Below are positions 28,514 through 36,876 of a DNA stretch of 48,405 nt, one piece after another. The position numbers were made by a program, and so were the translations under genes. Numbering within the stretch: the stretch's first letter is position 1; every line of letters begins with the position of its first letter. The stretch comes from Bacteroidota bacterium. GTDB lineage: Bacteria; Bacteroidota; Bacteroidia; NS11-12g; UBA955. The notes below the pieces were generated by a model. The model was not told where the DNA came from, did not search any database, and saw only the letters and a list, made by a program, of their open reading frames with translations. The DNA lies in contig CAUJCT010000038.1 of NCBI GenBank assembly GCA_963169345.1, forward strand, positions 1 to 48,405, written 5' to 3'.

Positions 28514-30691
28514 CTATTTTAAAAAGAGCAAATCGCGGTATTTTGGCAATTTCCAGGCATCGTTGTCGATTAGCTCTTCGAGTTTATCTGCACTTTCTCT
28601 GATTTCATCAAAGTAAGGTTTTACCTTATCGCAGTATGCTTTAGCCTTTTTATCGGCATGGTTCAGATTATTCGCTTTTTTGCGTTCTTCAATCATCTTA
28701 TTGTTGTTTTCCCAAATCAAATTAATGTGCATTGAAATTTCTTTCGCCAGCTCATATAAATGTTTGTTTTGGGCTTTTGTCTGACCAATTCTGCTTAATC
28801 CTTCAATGGTGTCTACTAATTTCTTCTGATATTCAACTGCAGATGGAACGATGTAATTTTTAACCAGTTCACCTAGAATTCTGCCTTCAATTTGAATTTT
28901 CAGCAAATAATTTTCGAATTTAATTTCGGTTCTGGCTTCTAATTCTTTATCAGTGAAAATATTGTTCTTTACAAAGAGTTCTTTGCTTTGTTTAGTAGAA
29001 TAGGCGTCAAGGGCATACGGAGTAGTTTTAATATTATTTAAACCTCTTTTAGCTGCTTCTTTAACCCATTCTTCACTGTATCCATTGCCTTCAAAGATTA
29101 TTTTCTTAGAAGATTTCACATACGATTTAAGAACTTGTTCAATAGCTTGAATTTTATTCACTTTCTTTTTAACCAGAGCGTCAACCTCCTTTTTGAATTT
29201 CACCAGTTGTTCACCCACTATTGTATTGAGAACGATAATGGCATTTGCACAATGGTCGCTGGAGCCAACTGCTCTGAATTCAAATTTATTACCTGTAAAA
29301 GCAAATGGAGAAGTTCTGTTTCTGTCAGTGTTATCTAATAGGATTTCAGGAATTCTGTAGACACTTATTTTCTTTTCACTTACTTTACTGCTTTTACCTT
29401 TGCTTGGTTTAGATTGTTCGAACTGGCCGAGGACATCACTCAGGGTACTTCCAATAAATACTGACATGATAGCTGGTGGGGCTTCATTAGCACCCAAACG
29501 GTGATCATTAGCTGCTGTGGCAATACTTGCTCTCAGAAGATCGGCATTGTCGTGAACAGCTTTTATGGTATTGATAAAGAAAGTCAGGAACTGCAGGTTG
29601 TCAATTGGGCTATGACCGGGAGACAACAGGTTTACACCGGTATCTGTGATAATTGACCAGTTATTGTGTTTACCTGAACCATTTACACCTTTAAAAGGTT
29701 TTTCGTGCCAAAGTACTTTAAGTTTATGTCTGCTGGCAACCGATTGCATAACATCCATAAGCAGTGAGTTGTGATCGATAGCCAAATCAGCCTCTTCGAA
29801 CATTGGAGCACACTCATATTGACCGGGAGCTACTTCGTTGTGACGGGTTTTGAGAGGAATGCCTAGTTTAAGAGCTTCTTTTTCAAAGTCTGTCATATAG
29901 TTGTAGATTCTTTCAGGAATGCTTCCAAAGTAGTGATCTTCCAATTGTTGTCCTTTTGCTGGCATGTTACCAACGAGGGTACGACCGGCAAACACCAAGT
30001 CAGGGCGTTGGTTATAGATTTCTTCATCCACCAGGAAATACTCCTGTTCGATTCCCAAAGACACTTTTGCATTTTTCACATTAGGGTCGAAATATTGACA
30101 GACATCAGTCGTAATATTGGTTAAGAAGTTGGTTGATTTAATTAGTGGAGCTTTATAATCGAGCGCTTCACCAGTATAAGCAACAAAAATTGTTGGAATG
30201 CACAATGTTTTACCACTAGCTTTTTCCATTATAAAAGCAGGAGAGGAAGGGTCCCAGGCACTATAACCTCTAGCTTCAAAAGTATTTCTTATACCACCAT
30301 TAGGGAAACTGGATGCATCAGGTTCTTGTTGTACCAGTGCTTTACCGTTGAAAATTTCAATACCTGTATCAATTCCGGTAGGTTCGAAGAAAGCATCGTG
30401 TTTTTCTGCTGTAGAACCACGTAAAGGCTGAAACCAGTGGGTGTAGTGCGTAGCACCTCTTTCAATCGCCCAGTTTTTCATACCTTCTGCGATTTGGTCC
30501 GCCATTTTGCGGTCCATTGGTTTGCCTGTGTTTCGAGATTCGTTAACCGCCTTAATGGCTTCTTTGCTGACGTATTCGGCCATAGCTTTTGGTCCGAATA
30601 CGCTCTTTCCGAAGTATTCTGAAATTTGTTTCATGGAGTTTTTGGGTAAGGATTTGTCTTGAGAATGGGATTTACCAGATGATTTTATCAT
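28514..30691 (-). CDS. glnN: Glutamine synthetase type III
   Basis: 725 residues from ATG 30691, the size of GSIII and much larger than GSI. The GSIII-type start KQISEYFGKSVFGPKAMAEY is followed by THYTHWFQPLRGSTAEKHDAF. The catalytic core has SLGIEQEYFLVD, KTRHNEVAPGQYECAP, the ATP/glutamate region GVNGSGKHNNWSI, and the segment RNRTSPFAF. It makes glutamine from glutamate, ammonia and ATP in the cytoplasm; GSIII is the main form in many Bacteroidota. An in-frame TTG at 30712 falls inside the promoter box and is rejected. The gene has its own terminator and faces a degenerate Fic protein gene across 127 bp. Confidence 0.95.
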   Translation of the reverse strand: MIKSSGKSHSQDKSLPKNSMKQISEYFGKSVFGPKAMAEYVSKEAIKAVNESRNTGKPMDRKMADQIAEGMKNWAIERGATHYTHWFQPLRGSTAEKHDAFFEPTGIDTGIEIFNGKALVQQEPDASSFPNGGIRNTFEARGYSAWDPSSPAFIMEKASGKTLCIPTIFVAYTGEALDYKAPLIKSTNFLTNITTDVCQYFDPNVKNAKVSLGIEQEYFLVDEEIYNQRPDLVFAGRTLVGNMPAKGQQLEDHYFGSIPERIYNYMTDFEKEALKLGIPLKTRHNEVAPGQYECAPMFEEADLAIDHNSLLMDVMQSVASRHKLKVLWHEKPFKGVNGSGKHNNWSIITDTGVNLLSPGHSPIDNLQFLTFFINTIKAVHDNADLLRASIATAANDHRLGANEAPPAIMSVFIGSTLSDVLGQFEQSKPSKGKSSKVSEKKISVYRIPEILLDNTDRNRTSPFAFTGNKFEFRAVGSSDHCANAIIVLNTIVGEQLVKFKKEVDALVKKKVNKIQAIEQVLKSYVKSSKKIIFEGNGYSEEWVKEAAKRGLNNIKTTPYALDAYSTKQSKELFVKNNIFTDKELEARTEIKFENYLLKIQIEGRILGELVKNYIVPSAVEYQKKLVDTIEGLSRIGQTKAQNKHLYELAKEISMHINLIWENNNKMIEERKKANNLNHADKKAKAYCDKVKPYFDEIRESADKLEELIDNDAWKLPKYRDLLFLK

Positions 30692-30709
30692 GACTGATTT
30701 TTGGTGCTG

Positions 30710-30738
30710 CAAAGGTAAAATTATTCATCTCAAGTCAA
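30710..30738 (-). promoter_or_regulatory. glnN promoter TTG-N18-TACCTTTG
   Basis: On the minus strand TTG (30738-30736) and TACCTTTG (30717-30710) are 18 nt apart, a good match to the Bacteroidota promoter. The -7 box lies 18 nt before the glnN ATG. Confidence 0.55.
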
Positions 30739-30787
30739 CTCTGTTAAGATGAAAATAATAAGAATATAATGTAAAAATATTGATAAA

Positions 30788-30814
30788 TGTCGAAAAAATG
30801 ATATAATTTCGACA
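30788..30814. promoter_or_regulatory. Inverted repeat TGTCGAAA-N11-TTTCGACA
   Basis: Perfect 8-bp arms at 30788-30795 and 30807-30814. The right arm covers the -7-like TAATTTCG (30804-30811) of the Fic-like gene, whose ATG is at 30819. The geometry fits an operator for a dimeric DNA-binding protein, possibly the winged-helix Fic-like protein itself. Confidence 0.55.
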
Positions 30815-30818
30815 CAAA

Positions 30819-31883
30819 ATGATAAATTCACAAATTCCGTTTAATCAGTTGCCTTTTTTAAGGAATCGTCTGGATAGTAGTTTGAGTGGAATTGAAAGAA
30901 CAGAAATGACGTGTTTAAGGCAATTGGAATATCTTAATGGCTATTTAGATGGGATTTTGGATGAACAGGTACAAGAGTTTCTTGAAATATTACATTTAGC
31001 AGATTTCAGACACTCATTGGATTTAGAGAGGGAGCCGATTGCTTTGCACAGATTGATGGAAGGGTATTGTTCGGAAAATGCTTTGAAGGATCCTCAACTT
31101 CAGTCGGCACTTAATTATTTGAGTTGGTACAGAGAGGTTCGTTCGTTGAGTTTAGATCAATTGGCTCCCGGATATTTACGACTGATTAGAAAGGGGGCAG
31201 ATTCAAACAGAGAAAGGAAAGAAATTACAGTTAAAAGTTATTTTACGAATTTAACATTGTACACTGCGCCTCAGGGGAATACTGTACTTCAACCGTTGAG
31301 ATTGGAGTTGGACAGTTTCCTGAAAGATATTTCCAGCCAGGATTCATTAACAAGCCTTGCCATAATTCATTTTCATATTAGAACATTAGCGCCTTTTAAT
31401 GACTTTAATGGTTTTGTGGCGCGGGCATATAACATGTTATCTCTACGACTTATTGGTCTGAATTATGATTTTATTCCGCTTTCTTGGGCAATTACCAAAA
31501 GGAAAGAACAATATCAGTCGCTGATAAGACAGTGTATTTCCGAGAATAATTTAGAAGCCTGGGTCCGCTTTATGCATGAGGTAGCCGAGTCTGCAGCACA
31601 TAGACTATACATACAATTGAAGTCGATGTTAAAGTTAAAGAGAAAATTGAAGGATCAGTTATTAAAATACACTATCTACGATTTTCCTGAAGAGTTGGTG
31701 GGAGTGTTAATGAAGCAACCCTATATAAAGACGGCACATTTGACATCTGCACTTGGGTGCCACAGACATACAGCATATACCTATCTGAATCATTTGGTAG
31801 CGATGGGCATTTTGATTGAAAAGACATCTGGCAGGGAGAAATTGTATTTACACAAGGAGTTATTCGATTTAATTAATGATTGA
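30819..31883 (+). CDS. Fic-fold protein with degenerate active site and C-terminal winged helix
   Basis: 354 residues. The overall order is that of Fic family proteins: an N-terminal helical region, LYTAPQGNTVLQPLRLELD (normally YTPPxG), a helix leading to the active-site loop, EQYQSLIRQCISENN, then a C-terminal winged helix (KTAHLTSALGCHRHTAYTY). The Fic loop HPFxDGNGRxxR reads APFNDFNGFVAR at residues 191-202: the catalytic His is Ala191, the first loop Gly is Phe196 and the phosphate-binding Arg is Phe199. AMP transfer is therefore not expected. It may be a transcription regulator or a binding protein. It is divergent from glnN and has an inverted repeat over its promoter. No mutation interrupts the frame, so it is a conserved-looking pseudoenzyme, not a broken gene. 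Confidence 0.75.
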   Translation: MINSQIPFNQLPFLRNRLDSSLSGIERTEMTCLRQLEYLNGYLDGILDEQVQEFLEILHLADFRHSLDLEREPIALHRLMEGYCSENALKDPQLQSALNYLSWYREVRSLSLDQLAPGYLRLIRKGADSNRERKEITVKSYFTNLTLYTAPQGNTVLQPLRLELDSFLKDISSQDSLTSLAIIHFHIRTLAPFNDFNGFVARAYNMLSLRLIGLNYDFIPLSWAITKRKEQYQSLIRQCISENNLEAWVRFMHEVAESAAHRLYIQLKSMLKLKRKLKDQLLKYTIYDFPEELVGVLMKQPYIKTAHLTSALGCHRHTAYTYLNHLVAMGILIEKTSGREKLYLHKELFDLIND

Positions 31884-31971
31884 ACTCAAGAAAGTCCAAG
31901 GTTAAAAAATATTCTCTGAAATAACAAGTATGTCTTAATGAAAGCAGCTTAAATTTTGACAAGAAATGCAG

Positions 31972-32371
31972 AATTTTTTGTAGAATGAGGAGTGAAGTTT
32001 TTATTTTTTTTAATTTTCGATACCCTAGCAGGGTGATTGAAATTAAAATAATTGTTTCCATTAAAATCAAATACCTTTTCTAAATGAAATTAACAAGTGA
32101 CTTTTATTGAATTCAAATGAATTTTTAATGAAATAGAAAGAATTTTTTGTAGAATGAGGAGTAAAGTTTTTATTTTTTTTAATTTTCGATACCCTAGCAG
32201 GGTGATTGGTTTTAAAATAATTGTTTCCATTAAAATCAAATACCTTTTCTAAATGAAATTAACAAGTGACTTTTATTGAATTCAAATGAATTTTTAATGA
32301 AATAGAATGAATTTTTTGTGGGATGAGGAGTGAAGTTTTTATTTTTTTTAATTTTCGATACCCTAGCAGGG
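31972..32371. repeat. Tandem 169-bp repeat, 2.4 copies
   Basis: Copy 1 is 31972-32140, copy 2 is 32141-32309 and partial copy 3 is 32310-32371. Copies 1 and 2 differ at only a few bases. Each has an A/T run and then ACCCTAGCAGGGT (32022-32034, 32191-32203, with the last base C in 32360-32372), which can form a 5-bp hairpin. No protein is encoded. The array fills most of the 564-bp gap 31884-32447 and ends 76 bp before the exporter gene. Only an AT-rich leader with a near-consensus box (TTACTTTG, 32433-32440) follows. Confidence 0.85.
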
Positions 32372-32447
32372 CGTTTTGCATTAAAAAAATTCCCTTTACC
32401 GCCTCCCCACCCCAAATCCCACAAAAAAGTATTTACTTTGCTCTCTG

Positions 32448-34271
32448 ATGAAAGCCATGATTCGCATGTTGAAACTGCTTAAGCCTTACAAAGGGCTGGC
32501 AATGCTTAACATGCTTTTTAACCTCATTCAGATTTTGGCAGGTTTGTTCTCTCTGGCGCTGGTAATGCCTTTGCTCGATTTCATGTTTAATAACAATCGC
32601 GAAGCCTTCAGACAAAAATCTGTAGAAAGTTCAGGGGACTTCAACTCTCTTTACAATGACTTCATCAACTGGATGACCAACCTGGTGGATGATAACAAGC
32701 AACAAGCTCTCCTCTGGATTTGCATCAGTTTGCTGCTTGCAACCATTATTAAAAACATTGCACGCTATCTTGCCTTGTACTTCCTGGTCATCCTGAGAAA
32801 CAGAATTATCAGAGATATACGCCGTGATCTTTATAATAAAATTCTGGACCTGCCTATCTCCTATTTCAGTGATGAACGAAAAGGTGATATCATCTCCCGA
32901 ATGAGCAACGATGTCAAAGAAGTTGAATGGAGCCTCATGGCATCTTTGGAAGCCATATTTAAAGAACCCGTAACAATAGTATTTTATATAGGCTCTTTGG
33001 TATATATGAGCCCTAAACTGACATTGTACATCATATTATTGTTGCCTTTTGCGGCAGGTTCAATTGCTTTGTTGGGCAAGTCACTCAGAAGAAAATCCAA
33101 ACGAAACCAGGAACAACAAAGTGCAGTTTTATCTTTCCTCGAAGAGTCTTTGGGTGGTATCCGTATTATAAAAGCTTTTGCAGTTGAAAGTGTGTTTAGA
33201 AGGAAATTCAATTTGCTTAATCAACAATCCGCCTTAGCTAATATTAAAGTCAATCATCGCGGAGATATGGCATCTCCTATTTCTGAAACACTTGGTATCA
33301 TTGTGGCTTGTGTGCTTTTGTGGTTTGGTGGAAATATGGTGTTTGACGGTGAATTAAAAGGGTCTGCATTTTTAGCCTACTTTGCAATTTTCAGCCAGGT
33401 AATTCCTCCATTCAAACAGCTTTCCCAGGCTTTCCCAATGGTACAGAGAGGTGCAGCAGGCATGGACAGGTATGAGGAAATCTTAAAATCGGATATTAAA
33501 ATTTACGAGAAAAAGGACGCCAGGGAAATTCACCGAATTGATAAAGGCATTACTTACGAGAACATCAATTTTAGTTACAATTCCAATGGACAGGTGCTTC
33601 ACAACGTTTCATTCGAAATTCCTAAAAATAAAAAAGTAGCATTGGTGGGCTCTAGTGGTAGTGGAAAGAGTACATTGGCGGATTTGTTGCCTAGATTTTA
33701 TGACAGTCAATCAGGTGGTATAAAAATAGATGGAACTGACATTCGTGAATTCAAATTGAAAGACCTGAGATCCATGATGGGAATAGTTACTCAGGAAGCG
33801 ATTCTGTTTAATGATACAATAGCTAACAATATTCTGTTTGGACAGGAAGGGAGAACTATGGAAGACATTATCCATGCTGCGAAATTGGCAAATGCTCTGG
33901 AATTCATAGAAAAAACAGAGAATGGATTTGATACTGTAATCGGTGAAAGAGGCAGTAAACTGAGTGGCGGTCAAAGGCAAAGATTGGCAATAGCTCGTGC
34001 ATTGCTAAGGAATCCTGAAATTTTAATTCTGGATGAAGCCACCAGTGCTCTGGATAATGAAAGCGAAAAACTGGTTCAGCAGGCTTTGGATAATCTTAGA
34101 GAGGGACGTACAACTCTGGTTATAGCGCATAGACTGACAACGATTCAGGATGCTGATGAAATCATCGTTTTAGACAGAGGACATATTGTAGAGCGTGGAA
34201 CACACGACAACTTATTAGAGCGCAAAGGTCATTATTACAGACTCTATACCTCACATGGTATGAACAACTGA
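32448..34271 (+). CDS. MsbA-like ABC exporter (fused permease and ATPase)
   Basis: 607 residues. An N-terminal transmembrane domain of six helices (about 20-320) has the exporter-type IISRMSNDVKEVEWS and EESLGGIRIIKAFAVE coupling segments. It is followed by an ATPase domain with Walker A GSSGSGKSTLAD at about 401, signature LSGGQRQRLAIARALL at about 505, Walker B ILILDEATSALD and the switch IAHRLTT. Half-size exporters of this type act as homodimers; MsbA flips lipid A-core across the inner membrane. The nearby waaA supports an LPS role, but multidrug or lipid export cannot be excluded. The 5' region carries the 169-bp tandem repeat, which could affect expression. Confidence 0.85.
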   Translation: MKAMIRMLKLLKPYKGLAMLNMLFNLIQILAGLFSLALVMPLLDFMFNNNREAFRQKSVESSGDFNSLYNDFINWMTNLVDDNKQQALLWICISLLLATIIKNIARYLALYFLVILRNRIIRDIRRDLYNKILDLPISYFSDERKGDIISRMSNDVKEVEWSLMASLEAIFKEPVTIVFYIGSLVYMSPKLTLYIILLLPFAAGSIALLGKSLRRKSKRNQEQQSAVLSFLEESLGGIRIIKAFAVESVFRRKFNLLNQQSALANIKVNHRGDMASPISETLGIIVACVLLWFGGNMVFDGELKGSAFLAYFAIFSQVIPPFKQLSQAFPMVQRGAAGMDRYEEILKSDIKIYEKKDAREIHRIDKGITYENINFSYNSNGQVLHNVSFEIPKNKKVALVGSSGSGKSTLADLLPRFYDSQSGGIKIDGTDIREFKLKDLRSMMGIVTQEAILFNDTIANNILFGQEGRTMEDIIHAAKLANALEFIEKTENGFDTVIGERGSKLSGGQRQRLAIARALLRNPEILILDEATSALDNESEKLVQQALDNLREGRTTLVIAHRLTTIQDADEIIVLDRGHIVERGTHDNLLERKGHYYRLYTSHGMNN

Positions 34272-34284
34272 CGAGAATCAGTTG
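34265..34284. other. Small hairpin over the exporter stop codon
   Basis: CAACTGA and TCAGTTG form a perfect 7-bp stem with a 6-nt loop. It includes the exporter stop codon. No U-tract follows, so termination is doubtful; it may be an mRNA-stabilising or processing structure. Confidence 0.3.
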
Positions 34285-34344
34285 AGAAGTCACATGACCA
34301 ATAATTGGAGTGTAACTAATTTTACCAAAAATTTCAGAACAGTA

Positions 34345-34785
34345 ATGAAAGTTAATATCAAAAGAATAGACAGCGATTTTTTATTGGAAGCTGTCAACGA
34401 CACAAACAACACATTGTTGATGGATGGAACTGAGAGTATTGGTGGACATCACAAAGGGTTCAGACCGTTTCAGATGTTACTGGCAGCTGTTGGGGGCTGC
34501 AGTGCAATAGATGTGATTTCAATTTTAAAGAAGCAAAGACAGGAAATCACTTCTTTTGAAATGGAAGTAGATGGAGATAAGCAGTCGGTAGATTCTTATT
34601 CTGTGTATAAACGTATTGAAATGCACTTCAAATTAGAAGGAAAAATAGATCCGGAAAAAGCCTTAAGAGCAGCGAAACTATCGCATGACAAATATTGTTC
34701 TGTTTCTAAAGCTTTGGAGCACGACTCAGAAATCGTACTTAAAGTTTCAGTGAACGGTGTTTTAGTCGAAGAAGAGAAAGTCTGA
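34345..34785 (+). CDS. OsmC family protein
   Basis: 146 residues from ATG 34345 (MKVNIKRIDSDFLLEA), the start that matches the family. A TTG 63 nt upstream in frame is less likely. The conserved peroxidatic cysteine segment LLAAVGGCSAIDVISIL and the second cysteine HDKYCSVSKAL are both present. Together they form the redox pair that reduces organic hydroperoxides in OsmC/Ohr proteins. Small uncharacterised OsmC members in Bacteroidota have this pattern, so the substrate is uncertain. It is 73 bp downstream of the exporter gene on the same strand and may be co-transcribed with it. Confidence 0.8.
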   Translation: MKVNIKRIDSDFLLEAVNDTNNTLLMDGTESIGGHHKGFRPFQMLLAAVGGCSAIDVISILKKQRQEITSFEMEVDGDKQSVDSYSVYKRIEMHFKLEGKIDPEKALRAAKLSHDKYCSVSKALEHDSEIVLKVSVNGVLVEEEKV

Positions 34786-34829
34786 GAACTCAGGCTAATA
34801 CTAAAGGCAAAAAAACGAGACCTGTTTAG

Positions 34830-34837
34830 TATATTTG
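34830..34837 (+). promoter_or_regulatory. -7 element TATATTTG
   Basis: TAnnTTTG ending 4 nt before the GTG start at 34842. Confidence 0.45.
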
Positions 34838-34841
34838 CCTT

Positions 34842-35636
34842 GTGTTAAATTCTAGAATCATTATTTTTTGTTTTTTATTGGCATCATTTCAATTGAATGC
34901 CCAGGATACTTCTAAGGCCAAAACAAGTGCGCCTAAGTCAGAGTATAGGAATTCTGTATTGTTGTGTTTTAATTACGCACGATTAGCTCAGTTTGGTGAT
35001 TTAGCCAAGCGTTTTGGCGGCGTTAATTCACTGGGATTCACAGCAGCATATAAATTTGGAAAGAACTATCAGATTCAAGGCGGCATTAACACAGTGTTTG
35101 GAAGTCGAGTAAAGGAAAATGGGGCATTTGACACTATCATTGGCAACAGTGGTTATCTTATAGATATTAACGGCAATTATTCGGAGGTCAAGCAGTACAT
35201 GAGAGGTTATCACTGGCATGTCGATTTTGGAAAAATTATACCTATCAATAAGTACGACCAGAATTCGGGATTTTTAGTGAGTGCCGGACTCGGTTTTATG
35301 CAGCACAAGATAAAGTATACTTTTCAAAGAACTGTTTTACCACAATTGGAAGGTGAATATGCCAAGGGTTACGACAGACTTACAAACGGCTTGATGTTTA
35401 GAGGTTTTCTTGGGTATCAGAGGATAGACCCTAAAGCAATGCTTAATCTGATTGCAGGGTTCGAATATTTATATGGGTTCACCAAAAACAGACGATCTTA
35501 TAATTTTGATACGCGCACAGCAGAAACTGGTCTGAGAAATGATATCATGCTGGGATTCAAATTTGGATTTATGATTTCCATTTCAGGACGTAAAGCAGGA
35601 ACAACTAAAGGCGAGGAAGAGCGCTATTTCGAATAA
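34842..35636 (+). CDS. Putative outer-membrane beta-barrel protein upstream of waaA
   Basis: 264 residues from GTG 34842. Signal peptide IIIFCFLLASFQLNAQ. Mature strands alternate aromatic and small residues (YKFGKNYQIQGGINTVFGS, HWHVDFGKIIPI, GFLVSAGLGFMQHKI, LIAGFEYLYGFTK, NDIMLGFKFGFMISI), typical of an 8- to 10-stranded outer-membrane barrel. No named family recognised. Its stop codon TAA overlaps the waaA start (TAATG), so the two are translationally coupled, which suggests an envelope or LPS-linked function. The C-terminus has a polar extension after the last strand. Confidence 0.65.
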   Translation: MLNSRIIIFCFLLASFQLNAQDTSKAKTSAPKSEYRNSVLLCFNYARLAQFGDLAKRFGGVNSLGFTAAYKFGKNYQIQGGINTVFGSRVKENGAFDTIIGNSGYLIDINGNYSEVKQYMRGYHWHVDFGKIIPINKYDQNSGFLVSAGLGFMQHKIKYTFQRTVLPQLEGEYAKGYDRLTNGLMFRGFLGYQRIDPKAMLNLIAGFEYLYGFTKNRRSYNFDTRTAETGLRNDIMLGFKFGFMISISGRKAGTTKGEEERYFE

Positions 35637-36862
35637 TGAGTTTTGTCTACCGCATATTTGTAGGTATTGTTGAATACCTTTTACCATTAGCAGCTTTGTT
35701 TACAGGCGGGAAGCTAAAGTTGTTTGTGGAAGGCAGGAAAGTGTTGTTTAAACGATTACAGTTTAAGAAAACAGGAAAAGTATATTGGTTTCATTGTGCA
35801 AGTTTGGGTGAATTTGAGCAAGCACGACCAGTCATGGAGCAACTCAAACGTTTAGATGCATCTTGTCAGCTCGTAGTTAGTTTTTTTTCTCCTTCTGGTT
35901 ACGAGCAGCGCAAAAATTTTGCTTTAGCGGATTTGGTTTGTTATATGCCATTGGATACCCCTTCGAATGCGAAAAAATTTCTGGATATTATTAAAGCAGA
36001 TATGGCCATTTTTGTCAAGTATGAAATATGGTATTGTCATTTGAAGGAGCTCAGGAAAAGGCAAATACCAACTTATCTGTTATCGGCTACATTCAGAGAA
36101 AATCAATATATTTTAAAATTTTATGGACAATGGTTATTCAATGTTTTGAAGGATTTTAAATTGATTTTTTTGCAGGACAGCAAGAGTTTTCACTTGCTCG
36201 AAAACCGAGGATTATATAATATTATGTTAAGCGGAGATACCCGTTATGACAGGGTTCGCAACACTGCATTATCTTCTCAGAGAATAGATATTTTAGAAAA
36301 ATTTAAAGGTATTTCACCAATTTTAATGGTAGGAAGCAGCTGGCCTGAAGAAGAAACAATTATTAAGGATTTTTTGAAAGATGAAAACTTCAGGAAATTC
36401 AAAGTTATTCTGGCACCACATGATGTTACGGAATCACATATTGTACAAATCAGTCAGTTATTGAAGGAGTTTGGACTGAGTCGTTTTACTTCCGGTCAGT
36501 TTCAAACTAACGACAGGGTAATGGTTTTAGATACTATTGGTCATTTATCAAATGCTTATTTTTATGCAGACCTTGCATTTGTTGGAGGTGGATTTGGAAG
36601 GGGTTTGCACAATATTCTGGAAGCACTCGCATTTGGAGTCCCGGTTGTTTATGGTCCGGAGGTAGACAGATACCCGGAGGCGCTTGAATCAATGGCCTCA
36701 GAGGTAGCTTATAAAATTTCTGATGTTGAAGGATTAGGAGCGGCAATCAATCGTTTGCTTCCATCAAGCCATTTAGAAAATCCTGTCAGAGCAAAATGTC
36801 TGGATTTTATTAATTGGCATTCAGGAGCTACCGAAAAAGTAATTAAAGAATTATTGAATTAG
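35636..36862 (+). CDS. waaA: 3-deoxy-D-manno-octulosonic acid (Kdo) transferase
   Basis: 408 residues, a GT30 family protein. The N-terminal membrane segment (FVGIVEYLLPLAALF) is followed by the catalytic FHCASLGEFEQARPVM, with the conserved Glu, and by VVSFFSPSGYE. Further family blocks are VGSSWPEEE, ILAPHDVTESH, and the donor-site region FVGGGFGRGLHNILEALAFGVPVVYGPE. It attaches Kdo from CMP-Kdo to lipid IVA on the cytoplasmic face of the inner membrane. It starts at the last base of the upstream beta-barrel gene's stop codon. A short inverted repeat (GAACT/AGTTC, 36862-36878) covers the junction with convergent ruvB. Confidence 0.94.
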   Translation: MSFVYRIFVGIVEYLLPLAALFTGGKLKLFVEGRKVLFKRLQFKKTGKVYWFHCASLGEFEQARPVMEQLKRLDASCQLVVSFFSPSGYEQRKNFALADLVCYMPLDTPSNAKKFLDIIKADMAIFVKYEIWYCHLKELRKRQIPTYLLSATFRENQYILKFYGQWLFNVLKDFKLIFLQDSKSFHLLENRGLYNIMLSGDTRYDRVRNTALSSQRIDILEKFKGISPILMVGSSWPEEETIIKDFLKDENFRKFKVILAPHDVTESHIVQISQLLKEFGLSRFTSGQFQTNDRVMVLDTIGHLSNAYFYADLAFVGGGFGRGLHNILEALAFGVPVVYGPEVDRYPEALESMASEVAYKISDVEGLGAAINRLLPSSHLENPVRAKCLDFINWHSGATEKVIKELLN

Positions 36863-36876
36863 AACTGTTGAATAGT

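Noticed and set aside
30692..30712. TTG start for glnN (and similar TTG starts for ruvB at 37917 and the glycosyltransferase at 27783)
   Set aside because: Each TTG is part of the TAnnTTTG promoter box, so it lies upstream of or at the transcription start; ATGs just downstream are preferred.
31873..32424. Open frames and a possible CRISPR-like array
   Set aside because: The unit is 169 bp with no short direct repeats separated by unique spacers, and the frames are products of the repeat. It is a tandem repeat, not a CRISPR.
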